In this document: piece by piece, positions 17,615 to 26,803 of the stretch
Position numbering within the stretch: the first letter of the stretch is position 1
How the letters are laid out: each line of letters opens with the position of its first letter
NCBI RefSeq assembly: GCF_900696045.1
Contig: NZ_LR216287.1
Span: 744,001 to 808,000, forward strand
From: Candidatus Nitrosocosmicus franklandus
GTDB lineage: Archaea; Thermoproteota; Nitrososphaeria; Nitrososphaerales; Nitrososphaeraceae
Direction of reading: 5' to 3'
Length of the DNA: 64,000 nt
Notes under the pieces: generated by a model
Told to the model about the DNA's origin: nothing
The model's database searches: none
What the model saw: only the letters and a program-made list of their open reading frames with translations
Translations under genes and position numbers: made by a program

Positions 17615-18823
17615 TATTGTAAATTTTGGATGTTATGAATATTTTTATTTAAATTATTACAAGAAATAGTATTATTACCTATAATATTTACGCCGATATG
17701 GCAAGTCGTATTCAGTATATGATAATTCAAAACTGTACATAGTTTTTTTCCAAATCATTATGAAGGTTACTCATTACAGTATGAGCCTATTTTCTTAAGC
17801 GAACCACTATAATCGGTTCTTATATAAGTAGAATTTAATCCTCTATGATAGTTTAAACATTTGGTCTTTAAATTAAGTATAGAAGGATATTATTTGATCT
17901 TTGCCTAATGTAGAATATCACCTCTAGAAGTGAAGATAATAGTGATCGCTCGTGTCTACAATACTCGATATTAGCAAGTGAATATAGATGCTATACTTTT
18001 GCAATTGATAATACCCTGTAAATTGATGTCTCTACGAGGCTGATAGCAATGATTGCATTTCTTTCCGGGATTAAGAGGAGAATAGATAACAGATATGTAA
18101 ATGAAACTCCTTTATGTAATAATTTGTCTGGATGTAGTGAAAACTTACATGTAATCCGAAAGGGCAATTTGTGGCTGTAGTATTAAATAGAATCTTTAGC
18201 CACAAGCGTTCTTACTTTACAATAGTTCCCCTAGATATTTGATCCCAATTTAGAAAGTCAGACAAGGTGACCATAGATTAATGAAAAGCTTTCATATGCT
18301 CATAAAATCACCTACCAACAATGAGGTAATGTTGATGCACATGTAAATTCTATTATAACTATTATGTAGGTCTGAAATGGTGGAACTTGACGCGGGCCTG
18401 TAGGGCTTATCCGCTCCAAGTCGATATCAGCAGAACATTAACTAATTCACGAACTTGACAAGACGGTTGAGCAGTACGCTAACTGTATGCAGAAGTTTCT
18501 CGTACCTTTATCAAAAGTGTCTTTCTAAATGAGTAATATTAGTTCACACCTATTACAGTTATCTAATATCCATTAGTTCATTTGAAATGGTAATGAGTAG
18601 TTTTGTTTGACCTGATAATGACATCTACAACACCATGTTGCTCCTTCCACGTGATTCGTCGTAGGAATTCCACCCAACACACATAGTAGTAAGAATTTTA
18701 TCGAAATGAGTCGCTTGATAATCTCATTCTTTCTTAAATAATACCAATTGCTATTGTGATACATATGAGATTCGATGATCAAAATCCTACTCGACGAAGA
18801 TATCGTCTTGGGATGGTAGTATA
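17615..18823. other. Gene-poor 1.2 kb after the tRNA, with two possible RNA-structure spots
   Basis: No convincing gene. A 43-codon ATG frame at 18049-18180 has fair composition but no support. Two spots stand out in the AT-rich background. One is an 8-bp perfect inverted repeat TTGTGGCT (18169-18176) / AGCCACAA (18198-18205). The other is a GC-rich block at 18385-18421 with nested complementary arms. Either could be part of a small RNA. Confidence 0.4.
18385..18421. ncRNA. Candidate structured RNA element (GC-rich nested stem)
   Basis: ACTTG (18385-18389) pairs with CAAGT (18417-18421). Inside it GCGG (18392-18395) pairs with CCGC (18411-18414), and GCC (18396-18398) with GGC (18404-18406). 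The block is far richer in GC than the surrounding sequence, which in AT-rich archaea is a common mark of non-coding RNA. Its ends, strand and function are unknown. Confidence 0.25.
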
Positions 18824-19031
18824 ATGGTTAAAGGTATAAAGGTAAATGAAATGACGGCAGGAGGGGTAACAATATCTATATGGACTGCTACCGATCCACC
18901 AAAAAAACCATCATGATCTATTTCGAGTCGATGTTGGTTCAGATGGTGATGATGATTGGATTTGTGTTGGAGGAGGAGGTAATTGTTTACCTGGTGATGG
19001 CGATAGTTACCTCACAGCATCCTTTCCTTCT
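18824..19031 (+). pseudogene. 5' part of the SRDH/discoidin protein, out of frame
   Basis: ATG 18824 opens MVKGIKVNEMTAGGVTIS, then WTATDPPK, and then meets a stop after the A7 run at 18901-18907. Dropping one A joins this frame to the downstream gene, continuing as HHDLFRVDVGSDGDDDW, then WICVGGGGNCLPGDG, into the ATG at 19032. The region 18909-19031 has no stop in the downstream frame and matches the second internal module (GGG..., then SFP...), so it belongs to the protein. Either a mutation or a homopolymer sequencing error splits it. The start of the first fragment resembles a tRNA D-arm only by chance. Confidence 0.55.
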
Positions 19032-20168
19032 ATGGATGACAATATGAAACCTGATTGGAAAGGCTGGGTTGCATCATCACGCGATCATATAGACCCCAAT
19101 GTAGCTCCATTAGAAGTATTTGCTCTAGGTATAAAAATTCCTAATTTAAGTAAAGAAAGTCTCAAGTCAAACCTTCAGGTCTTTAGAAATGAAAGTGTAT
19201 CAGATCCTCACCCACAGTCCTCAAGTTTTGTAGACAACGGGTTTCTTTTAATAGGTGGGGGGTTTCTTGTACCCGACCAACCACCGGGTGGAGGAAATAT
19301 AGGTACTGGTTCGTTCCCAGATTCAAATATTTCATGGCATGCACGTTCCAGAGATCACCAAATTCCTAGTCCTTCAAGGATTATATCCTTTGCAATAGGG
19401 ATTCGTTCTACTTTAAGAAAACTAGATGGAACAAAAGTCGGAACAATTAGCACATCTTTTCATAGTTCTGAAGGCTTTGATAATGCTTTCACAGCAGTTT
19501 CTCCGTTGCCGGGTATGGCGTTATGCGGGATGGGCGGTGCCTGTCACTTTGGTTTTCATGGAACTTATCTTACTAGAATAGTGCCTCAATTACTACCCGT
19601 TGATAATCCAACTCATCAGTTTGCTATTGTAGATAATCTTTCCATTTACGGTTCAAGTGGCGACCATACCGAACTGGTGAGTCGTACTGCATATGCCATG
19701 GGACTTAAATTCAACCCCTTGCCATTTGATCCTCTACCTCCCCCTATAGATCCTATTGTACTCTGTAACAAGGAAATAATTGCAAGTGAAGCTGATTCTA
19801 GTGGACACCTGTCCGGCAATAATGCTTTAAAAACCATTGACAGAATACCAGCTACAACGTGGGTATCTACCAATATTCCTAATCCTTGGATTCGATTAAC
19901 CTTACCTAATCAAGTATCGATTTGCAGGGTTGATGTGTTGTGGGGAGATGAAAAACCACATATTTTTAATTTATCCACCTCAACTGATGGTAATACATTT
20001 GTTGATGTATATCCTGAGTTTATAACTAGAAACGGGACCAGTACAGATGATTTTGAATCCTATTACTTTGCTTCGAGGGTTGCTACCGATATCAAATTGA
20101 CATTTGCACAAATAGGGCCATTTGGTACCGTTGCAGTAATAAAAGAGGTGAGAATCTTCACTAAGTAG
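19032..20168 (+). CDS. Repeat-module protein with C-terminal F5/8-type C (discoidin) domain
   Basis: 378 aa from the internal ATG. The true N-terminus probably lies upstream across a frame break. Three related modules can be read: WVASSRDH...FALGIK (about residues 15-40), WHARSRDH...FAIGIR (about 100-125) and YGSSGDH...YAMGLK (about 208-230), each preceded by a Gly-rich segment and a strand. Residues about 245-378 form a discoidin/F5-8C beta sandwich (SEADSSGHLSGNNALKTIDR, TTWVST, PWIRLTLP, CRVDVLW, IKEVRIFTK), which usually binds sugars. No signal peptide is seen in either part, so export is uncertain. Carbohydrate binding is likely from the domain; the SRDH module is unassigned. Confidence 0.75.
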   Translation: MDDNMKPDWKGWVASSRDHIDPNVAPLEVFALGIKIPNLSKESLKSNLQVFRNESVSDPHPQSSSFVDNGFLLIGGGFLVPDQPPGGGNIGTGSFPDSNISWHARSRDHQIPSPSRIISFAIGIRSTLRKLDGTKVGTISTSFHSSEGFDNAFTAVSPLPGMALCGMGGACHFGFHGTYLTRIVPQLLPVDNPTHQFAIVDNLSIYGSSGDHTELVSRTAYAMGLKFNPLPFDPLPPPIDPIVLCNKEIIASEADSSGHLSGNNALKTIDRIPATTWVSTNIPNPWIRLTLPNQVSICRVDVLWGDEKPHIFNLSTSTDGNTFVDVYPEFITRNGTSTDDFESYYFASRVATDIKLTFAQIGPFGTVAVIKEVRIFTK

Positions 20169-20407
20169 TGATGATCCAGATTATGTTAAGATATACTGTG
20201 ATGATCATAGTCAAATCGATTGCCAATCCTTTGTATACGATTCTTCATACAAACTCTGCCTCATCTTTTATCTTGGAAAATATGGTGTGTAAAATTCTTT
20301 ACTCACAGTTGGTATTACCTTCCTAGACTAATTGTTCGGCAATATAGTATCCAGTTAAACATGATTGGAGATACAGTTTGTTTATAAACCTTAATATATA
20401 ATGTCAG

Positions 20408-20647
20408 TCACATCTCCAATAATTTCGTCAAGGGCTTGTATCTCTTGCCCACATCATCCACGTCACCCACGATGCAAGATCCATACTTTTTTAGCAGTCC
20501 AAGAAAACTAGGTCCCACACGACGATTTAAATGGCTCGACAAGTCTACAGACATCTGTAACCATATTAGAATATCATTTTTTGTTGCGACGTCAACTTGA
20601 TCATTTGTCAAAAGAACAATCGCTACATCTGAACTGCCTTTCCACAA
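20408..20647 (-). CDS. Hypothetical small protein (79 aa)
   Basis: A frame with reasonable composition (VAIVLLTNDQVDVATKND, then HLNRRVGPSFLGLLKKYG). No domain, signal or membrane helix is recognised. It stands alone, and the start is not backed by a clear promoter. It may be a remnant of a longer gene, since the sequence begins abruptly with MWKGSSD. Confidence 0.3.
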   Translation of the reverse strand: MWKGSSDVAIVLLTNDQVDVATKNDILIWLQMSVDLSSHLNRRVGPSFLGLLKKYGSCIVGDVDDVGKRYKPLTKLLEM

Positions 20648-20873
20648 TCTTTTGGTAACACCATTCCAATACTATAGAAAGTTTCTAATCTAAAAACACG
20701 TCTGGATATAGGCTAAGTTTTTTGAAAACAACTAAAGTTTTTTGGATTAGAAAATGATATTGAATCTGTTCTTATAGGTATGTAGAACACTAACTGTAAT
20801 CACGAGTAACATTACATCTTTTGCTGACCATCATTACTTTGTCATAAGTATTCAGGTACTCAGCGAGACGATA

Positions 20874-21212
20874 TTAATGAGATATTTGGCTTCTTTTACG
20901 TAATACTTCATGTTCAAGATTTTCTATTCGTTCGGCCATTTCATTGATATCTCGCAAAAGATCCTGCCTGAATTTATACATTCTCAAGTCCATACAAACC
21001 TCTGCCTTCTTAAAGGTCAACAATGCTTTATCGCCATCATTAAACGGAAGTAAAAGTGCTTGATCATAAACTTCCAATCTACGTCGAAATGACTCATATA
21101 TTTCCCTGACCGGCGTATTTTTTCTAGTTATTCTTAGAGACAATTCATAATCAGATCTCAGAATATTTTCTATGAGTCTATGGGATTGACTGTCATTAGA
21201 TGATATGCACAC
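20874..21212 (-). CDS. Hypothetical helical protein (112 aa)
   Basis: Charged, helical, with a C-terminal coiled-coil segment (LLRDINEMAERIENLEHEVL). No membrane helix. Three Cys/Met-rich residues at the start and ITRKNTPVREIYESFRRR in the middle. The composition looks like a genuine cytoplasmic protein. It is divergent from a weak 71-codon frame at 21247. Function unknown. Confidence 0.5.
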   Translation of the reverse strand: MCISSNDSQSHRLIENILRSDYELSLRITRKNTPVREIYESFRRRLEVYDQALLLPFNDGDKALLTFKKAEVCMDLRMYKFRQDLLRDINEMAERIENLEHEVLRKRSQISH

Positions 21213-21246
21213 GCATTAATTAATTGCATTTGAACTATTAAAGGTT

Positions 21247-21462
21247 TTGTGTGATGTTCAAAATATATTGCAATATTACATTTGCTTTAGAATATACGGA
21301 ATTCCGCCTAAAAGAAACCAGATAGGTTACGGCATAACAGAAATTACATTAGAAACAAATACAATAGACAATATGGATATCACATCGACATTCATTTTTG
21401 ACTTGAAGGAGTATAATTCTGGAAAAATACAGAGTAAGAATATTTTACATATAACCAATTAA
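21247..21462 (+). CDS. Possible small protein (71 aa)
   Basis: Open from a TTG/GTG start region, with plausible alternating strands (YGITEITLETNT, STFIFDLKEYNSG). No recognised family. Divergent from the 112-aa gene with only 34 bases between starts, so any promoter would have to overlap that gene's. Weak. Confidence 0.25.
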   Translation: MCDVQNILQYYICFRIYGIPPKRNQIGYGITEITLETNTIDNMDITSTFIFDLKEYNSGKIQSKNILHITN

Positions 21463-22008
21463 TGTTCGAAGTAGAGTTAATTTAAGAACCAAAAAATTTG
21501 ACCATTAACAATATGAATTCTACCCGGTCCATATCGTTATTTTGGATATTTTTGTATTAAACAGTGAAATTATTGGAATAATCTTTATTCAGAATTACAC
21601 TATTTTCAATTTCATGATGTCTAGATGAATACGATGAGTAGTATTGTTTTGAAAGTCAGATGAATAAGGGTATCGCAAGTGATGTAGTAAAGTCTCACTT
21701 TTTGAAAGACTCATTGACATGAATTAGTATATATATCCAGAATTAAGGCTTTTGTGACAAAATTGGCATCAAATTCTGCAATAATCATTTTTAGACAATG
21801 TTAATCAAACAAGTTGATACTTTCTTATAATCCAGAAAAGTGATAGCCGATGTCGGATGAATTAAGCATTAGGAAGACTTTTTTTGTTATCAATTACGTT
21901 GGAGGAAATCATCACCATTAGAGATGTATAAAGACAATATTGCATCTGTTGGATTAATTTCAATAAAGTTTAATATTGTAAATCATTGTCATTAATTGGT
22001 GATGACGG
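21463..22008. other. Intergenic, about 550 bases
   Basis: AT-rich, full of stops, no repeat or RNA fold noticed. Confidence 0.4.
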
Positions 22009-22104
22009 ATGATTTGTAACAAGTGTGATACCTTTTATGAATTAGAAGAATCAACTTACGATAACAAACAACATTCCTTTGTTTGTCCTAAATGTAAGAG
22101 CTAA
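22009..22104 (+). CDS. Mini zinc-ribbon protein (31 aa)
   Basis: MICNKCDTFYELEES..., then FVCPKCKS and stop: two CxxC pairs about 20 residues apart and almost nothing else. A perfect Shine-Dalgarno core GGTGAT (21998-22003) sits five bases before the ATG, which is rare in this window and supports translation. The layout matches the treble-clef or rubredoxin-like knuckles of tiny regulators and RNA-polymerase or ribosome accessory ribbons. No function can be assigned. Confidence 0.5.
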   Translation: MICNKCDTFYELEESTYDNKQHSFVCPKCKS

Positions 22105-22962
22105 ATGCAGAATTGTTATTTGTTATCAAGATCTCGTGTCATGACAAGCAGACTAATCTTGGGTAAGTCTTTTCAAAATCCTTAGAATAATTGCAAAACT
22201 TGTACGACTTTATAATTTTAAAACCGTAGAAAATATTGCACGTTATCGACTTGTAGTTACTTGATCATTCTGACCATAGGAGCTCATAGTTATTCTCAGT
22301 AGCTTTGGAAAATTTGTCAAAAAAAGTTTAACATTGCTATAACGTACTCCATACACAATGGCATAAACAAGACTCTTAGAAGACATTTCGAACACAGAAA
22401 CAAAGGAATTGTATACTATTAATTAATTCGTATTGAATATCATTGTGTTGAAAGGATAAAAAAGAGATAAAAAAGAATGTCGTTTAGTAACTTTCAACTA
22501 GATCTTGCAGTATGAAGATTATCAATAGTAAATTGGTCATCTATTTAAGACTATTGCATACCTTTTGACTACAAGTCCCAAAAATCAACAACTTAGTAAA
22601 GATAACTCTATTACATAAAGTACCTTTTCGGTATAACCAATCAACCAAACCAAGTTAAAACTGGTAATCCCAACATCCTAACTAATAAGTCTACGATCAT
22701 TGCTCATCATAATATGTTCATATAATCTAGTCAACTAATCAAGACCGTAATTGAAATCCCTGGATCGACCCCATTTGACTGCAATAAATCGGTATGATGA
22801 TTTCCCCATTATATCAATTCACTAATAGGAGGCGAATCAATTTCCCATGCGTAATCTGATAGTATACTTATAACCAAATTATAGATGTTTGTACAATAGC
22901 ACTATATAGAATGTTATCCTTTTGTCTATTGATTTTTTGGGATAGGTAGGTGTTTTTAAAGT
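22105..22962. other. Intergenic, about 860 bases
   Basis: No ORF of good composition and no visible RNA or repeat. Confidence 0.4.
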
Positions 22963-23238
22963 ATGTTCGACTTTGATAGGGCGATGAACATAACCGAAAA
23001 CGAGATACCATATATAGTAGAGGCAAAAACAAGTGGATGGAAGGAGAGAGGAAAGAGCGTTTCTTATCATTTCTTAGAGCCATCTCATAGTGTATGTATG
23101 GAAAAGAGCGACTTAATGCTTGCCCAAATTCAGGCCTGTGAAAGATTGTTAAGATACGCAAAGGATGAGGAAGATATTAACATACTAAAGGAAGAAGTTA
23201 CCAAATTAAGATTAGCTTTGGATTTGATACGATACTGA
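22963..23238 (+). CDS. Hypothetical protein (91 aa)
   Basis: ATG start. A compact N-terminal beta segment (IPYIVEAKTSGWKERGKS) is followed by a C-terminal helical hairpin (LAQIQACERLLRYAKDE, ILKEEVTKLRLALDLI). Codon use and amino-acid balance fit a real gene. No domain recognised, no signal peptide. Isolated. Confidence 0.5.
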   Translation: MFDFDRAMNITENEIPYIVEAKTSGWKERGKSVSYHFLEPSHSVCMEKSDLMLAQIQACERLLRYAKDEEDINILKEEVTKLRLALDLIRY

Positions 23239-23531
23239 TATTTAGAAATTAAATCCTAATTGTGGCCTAGTCTGAGTAAAAATAACCACAATAAGCCGTG
23301 TTTGCATAGATACGATGTTTTTAAAGGAATTATGATAGTAACTACACATCAAATAATTTTACAGACATTGTATCTCTGACCCTTTCTTACCCATACAATG
23401 TTGCTTATGATGCGACCTAATCTCTTGTTTAATAGTTTTCAATAAGTTATAAGTATGAAACAAAATATTAGGAAAAATTTTCAATTTGCAAAAAAAAGAG
23501 GAGATGTAGATTAGGTTAAGCGAGCTAGTCC

Positions 23532-23771
23532 CTACCTTGTCTTTAAAGTATTTGGCATACAATCTCCAAGCTGCGGGTTGAGATTACTTGGTAACTTTAT
23601 CCATCCATCTGGGCAATTTGCTTGCTTCAATTTGAATACTGTCGTTAACTCAGCATTACTAACGGGAATGAGCGAACCCATGAAAAGTGCCATAGTTACG
23701 ACCATTGCTACTGAAGCAGTCACCAATATCTTTGTGTTTTTGTTTCTTCTTGTATGAGTTGTTGTTCTCAT
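23532..23771 (-). CDS. Small secreted protein (79 aa)
   Basis: A basic N-terminus (MRTTTHTRRNKNTK), then a hydrophobic stretch and SNAELTT, is a textbook signal peptide. The mature part is about 40 residues with two Cys (QANCPDGWIKLPSN, GDCMPN), which could form one disulfide. The segment CPDGWI-LPS is reminiscent of small lectin-like or cystine-stabilised secreted peptides, but no family is named. Isolated. Confidence 0.5.
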   Translation of the reverse strand: MRTTTHTRRNKNTKILVTASVAMVVTMALFMGSLIPVSNAELTTVFKLKQANCPDGWIKLPSNLNPQLGDCMPNTLKTR

Positions 23772-24413
23772 AAAGGTTTAAGGCATAAATAATTATAAGG
23801 AATTTGCTAACTAATTGCAATACTCTAATATTCTAGCAAAATTAGAGTAAATAACAATTTATTCTAAAAGACAATGAGATTAGCAAAAGATTGGTGCAAT
23901 GACGTTAGTTATAGACTCAAATCTCATGTTTCACGAGAAATGTTTACACTATTTACTTGATGTACTAAGATTATCAACGTATGATAGTCAGACTATACTG
24001 TCTAAAAGTAACAATTATCTATACCTTACTCTACTATTATTAAAAGAACCTAGTTAAAAGTCCAGGGCAGAGAGCTGAATTGTTTGACATCTTTAATACC
24101 GCTGTTTGTATATATTCGCCCCTGCAAGTCTAATTAATTTCATAGTCTGCCTAATACACTGATACTATACATGAGATCTAATTACTTAGTTCTTGTTGCA
24201 GTTTTGTATCAATTCATAGCATGAAATAAGATAAAGTACTTCACGCCTCAGCTTGAAACAATTAGCAAAAATCTGATCGACTTCGAATTATCCATGCAAA
24301 ATTTAAACCACTATCCATTAAATTCTAACTATCTGGATTTGAAATGGATTAGGCATTAGCTATTAAAAAAATAAGGTTGTTGATGTTCTTAATGTTTAAT
24401 TCTATCTATCTAT
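23772..24413. other. Intergenic, about 640 bases, with TCTA microsatellite
   Basis: No gene seen. At the right edge (about 24401-24417) TCTA is repeated four times, directly before the stop codon of the QQ-like gene. The first bases of the window show a shorter run of the same motif. Confidence 0.4.
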
Positions 24414-24737
24414 CTATTGGGGTGCAGGTAGGGTAGAATCTGTTGGAGGCTGGTCAAAGGTCGGGATACATTCACCATTCTCTTGCAAGCCCAAATTGAG
24501 GTTATTTGCATTTAATGCATTGAATTCTGGTGCAACTGCTTGTCCATCAGCCTCTGATGCTTGGCCTTGTTCTACTTCTTGTTCTGCATCGCTATTAGGT
24601 TGTTGACCAGCTGCGATATTTCCGCAGGCTTCCACCCCGGGACGCTCAAGAATTGAGGCAAATGCATTGGGTACATATACACCTATGAGTCCGACTGCTA
24701 GGAAAACTGAAAGGATTCCTACAAATGATTTATTCAT
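24414..24737 (-). CDS. Short secreted QQ-family relative, member D (107 aa)
   Basis: A signal peptide (MNKSFVGILSVFLAVGLIG, cleavage near AFAS), then a mature part containing DAEQEVEQGQASEADGQAV, ANNLNLGLQENGE. The block up to NNLNL matches member C (14877) almost residue for residue. The C-terminus differs: instead of ALGQQ it has a Pro-rich tail with Cys. Two Cys overall are placed to pair. It lies about 9.5 kb from the other three, showing the family is dispersed. Confidence 0.65.
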   Translation of the reverse strand: MNKSFVGILSVFLAVGLIGVYVPNAFASILERPGVEACGNIAAGQQPNSDAEQEVEQGQASEADGQAVAPEFNALNANNLNLGLQENGECIPTFDQPPTDSTLPAPQ

Positions 24738-25668
24738 TCTTTATTTTAAAAAGTAATTTTATTTGACAGCTTCTTATAATAGTTAGTCAGAATTGTATGA
24801 GAAAAATATCAAAATACAAGAGTACTTTACCTTTTTCCCTCACCATTCTAGCATAATTCCTTTTGAAATACATTTAGTATAACCCATATCAGTTTTTTTA
24901 TGAATCCTTGACATTTTTTATTAATCGAATTTACTAAATTCAAACAATTAAGATATCTTATCTATAGTAAAAACATTATAGTACATCTTTAACGAAAAAT
25001 GGATGGACAATTTATTGAAACTACATTTAAGGATATGATTATTTTTCATTGCCTGTTTTAGATTCAGCTTTTGATTGTTTGTATTTTTCAAGATCATAAA
25101 AGCAAATTTTTTATCTAATCTACAAAATAGAGCACTCAAGACCTTACCAAAGAAATAGATTTCGATTATTCCATTTACATTCACATTCAATTAAAAAGGC
25201 ATAAAATCACGATAAGAAGACTTATTCATGGTGTTAACGCATATAATTGTTAGTTTATTTAACTTATGTTCTGTTTATCACAGTATCAAAGTTGCAAAAA
25301 AAGATTACATCGATTAATATCTTGACAAAGGCAAGGAACTCCATTTTACTTTATCCAAGATAAGACACACAAAGACGTCTTTAAACCTAATATACTAAAA
25401 AAGAGATCATGTAACCAGCATAAAGGAAAAGTATTCGTAATGTTTTAACACCACATAACCGAATCAGTCTTTAGACCAAAACCTTCTCAGACATACTGTT
25501 TTGTTGAGATACTCAACGAGAATACGAAATTGAGAAAGGCGGGAGCAAGTAATGGAGTAATGATCCTAAATACTCTAAAGATTTGAAAGCCCGAACTGTC
25601 GCTTAAAATATATCATTTTTATGAACGGCTCATGAAACTCTAGCTACAAAAATAAGGGGCAAATAAAA
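24738..25668. other. Intergenic, about 930 bases
   Basis: Strongly AT-rich. An 80-codon minus-strand frame (24948-25190) is Lys/Asn/Phe-rich noise and is not called. Nothing else seen. Confidence 0.4.
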
Positions 25669-25980
25669 TTAGGAGGCTGTAATTTCCCTAAATAATTTAA
25701 ATTCAATGGGTTTTGATACTAGATTTTGAACCTTAGCTCTCAATTCAACTGATTCTTGGCTATTGTAGTGTTTATCATATGCCTCTTTGCTTTCCCACAC
25801 TTCATCAAATAAGAGTTCATTTGGATCTTCGATTGATGAGTTAAAAGTATAAGAAATATTACCTTCGCGTTTTCTAGGTGGATTAATTAGAGGCATAAAA
25901 AGATCTAAGAGCTCTTGTTTTTTCCCTTCCTTTGCATTGATCAAAACTATCACTCTTACTTGATTGTTTGGAGTTGACAT
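25669..25980 (-). CDS. ABM-domain protein, putative quinol monooxygenase-like (103 aa)
   Basis: A single antibiotic-biosynthesis-monooxygenase (dimeric alpha-beta barrel) domain: VRVIVLINAKEGKKQELLDL, the central EGNISYTFNSS strand, NELLFDEVWESKEAYDKHYNS, and FKLFREI as the last strand. Length and order match YgiN-like proteins, which act on quinols or haem without a metal cofactor. Substrate unknown. Solitary gene. The glutamate/tryptophan pair EVWES and the following His are kept. Confidence 0.82.
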   Translation of the reverse strand: MSTPNNQVRVIVLINAKEGKKQELLDLFMPLINPPRKREGNISYTFNSSIEDPNELLFDEVWESKEAYDKHYNSQESVELRAKVQNLVSKPIEFKLFREITAS

Positions 25981-26803
25981 GTTTTCACTTTTAGTTTTAT
26001 TTTTTTATAATTAAAGTTTTCCTTCCATATTGTCATCTTGAAGTATGTTTTAGACTATGAAATCTTTTGTTCCGGATGTAGGCATGATAACAGAGATTGA
26101 GCTGGAGGCAACCTTGTCTTCTAGATGGTTCAGAGGATTATTAAAAAAAAGTTCTCTTCGGTTATTATCAGATGGTTATTTCGAGTCGAAAAAAAAACCT
26201 TGACAGAGATATTGAAAATCAAGAATCAAGTGTAGCGTTTATAAATCAATATTGAACACTTTACTAAAATAAATATATTAAGATGCACTGAATCTGTTTT
26301 TGAGGGGTAAATCAGAAAACATGTATACCTTTACCTGAATCACATAATAAACAGCTTTTGATATGAGAAAATAAGTCATTTTGAGACGAATAATATACAC
26401 TTGGTCTAATCAGGCAGCAGCTGTTAGCACATTGAAAAGGTCAGATATCCTATTTATTTCTCATAAAGTACAGACCTCAATTCAAAATCAAAATACGGAT
26501 AGAGCATAACTCAAAATAGTTGAGAATTTTAGAGAGACTAATATGAACGCCAATCATTATTATTAATTGGAACAGGATATCAAAATGTATTCTAGTTAGA
26601 AGAAACGATTAACCAGATAGTTTAATAAGATATAGTTTAATCAAATATCTCTTGCGGGGATATCTATGTATAGTAAATTGTCGGATAGAGAGTTACAACA
26701 GGATATTACAATCCGTACACTTGACATATGTCGATGAGAATTGGTTCCAGAATCCAATTGTATTCTATTAGTTTCATTTTAGTTCATAAGCTCCCATGTC
26801 TGA
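25981..26803. other. Intergenic, about 820 bases
   Basis: No gene of good composition, no RNA fold or repeat seen. Includes the upstream zone of the ABM gene. Confidence 0.4.

Noticed and set aside
18811-18840. tRNA-like 5' half (GGTAGTATAATGGTTAAAGG)
   Set aside because: It resembles a D-arm, but no anticodon or T arm follows, and the bases encode the in-frame N-terminus of the SRDH/discoidin protein.
24401-24417. TCTA repeat as a possible CRISPR or att site
   Set aside because: Only a 4-base microsatellite with no spacers and no integrase nearby.
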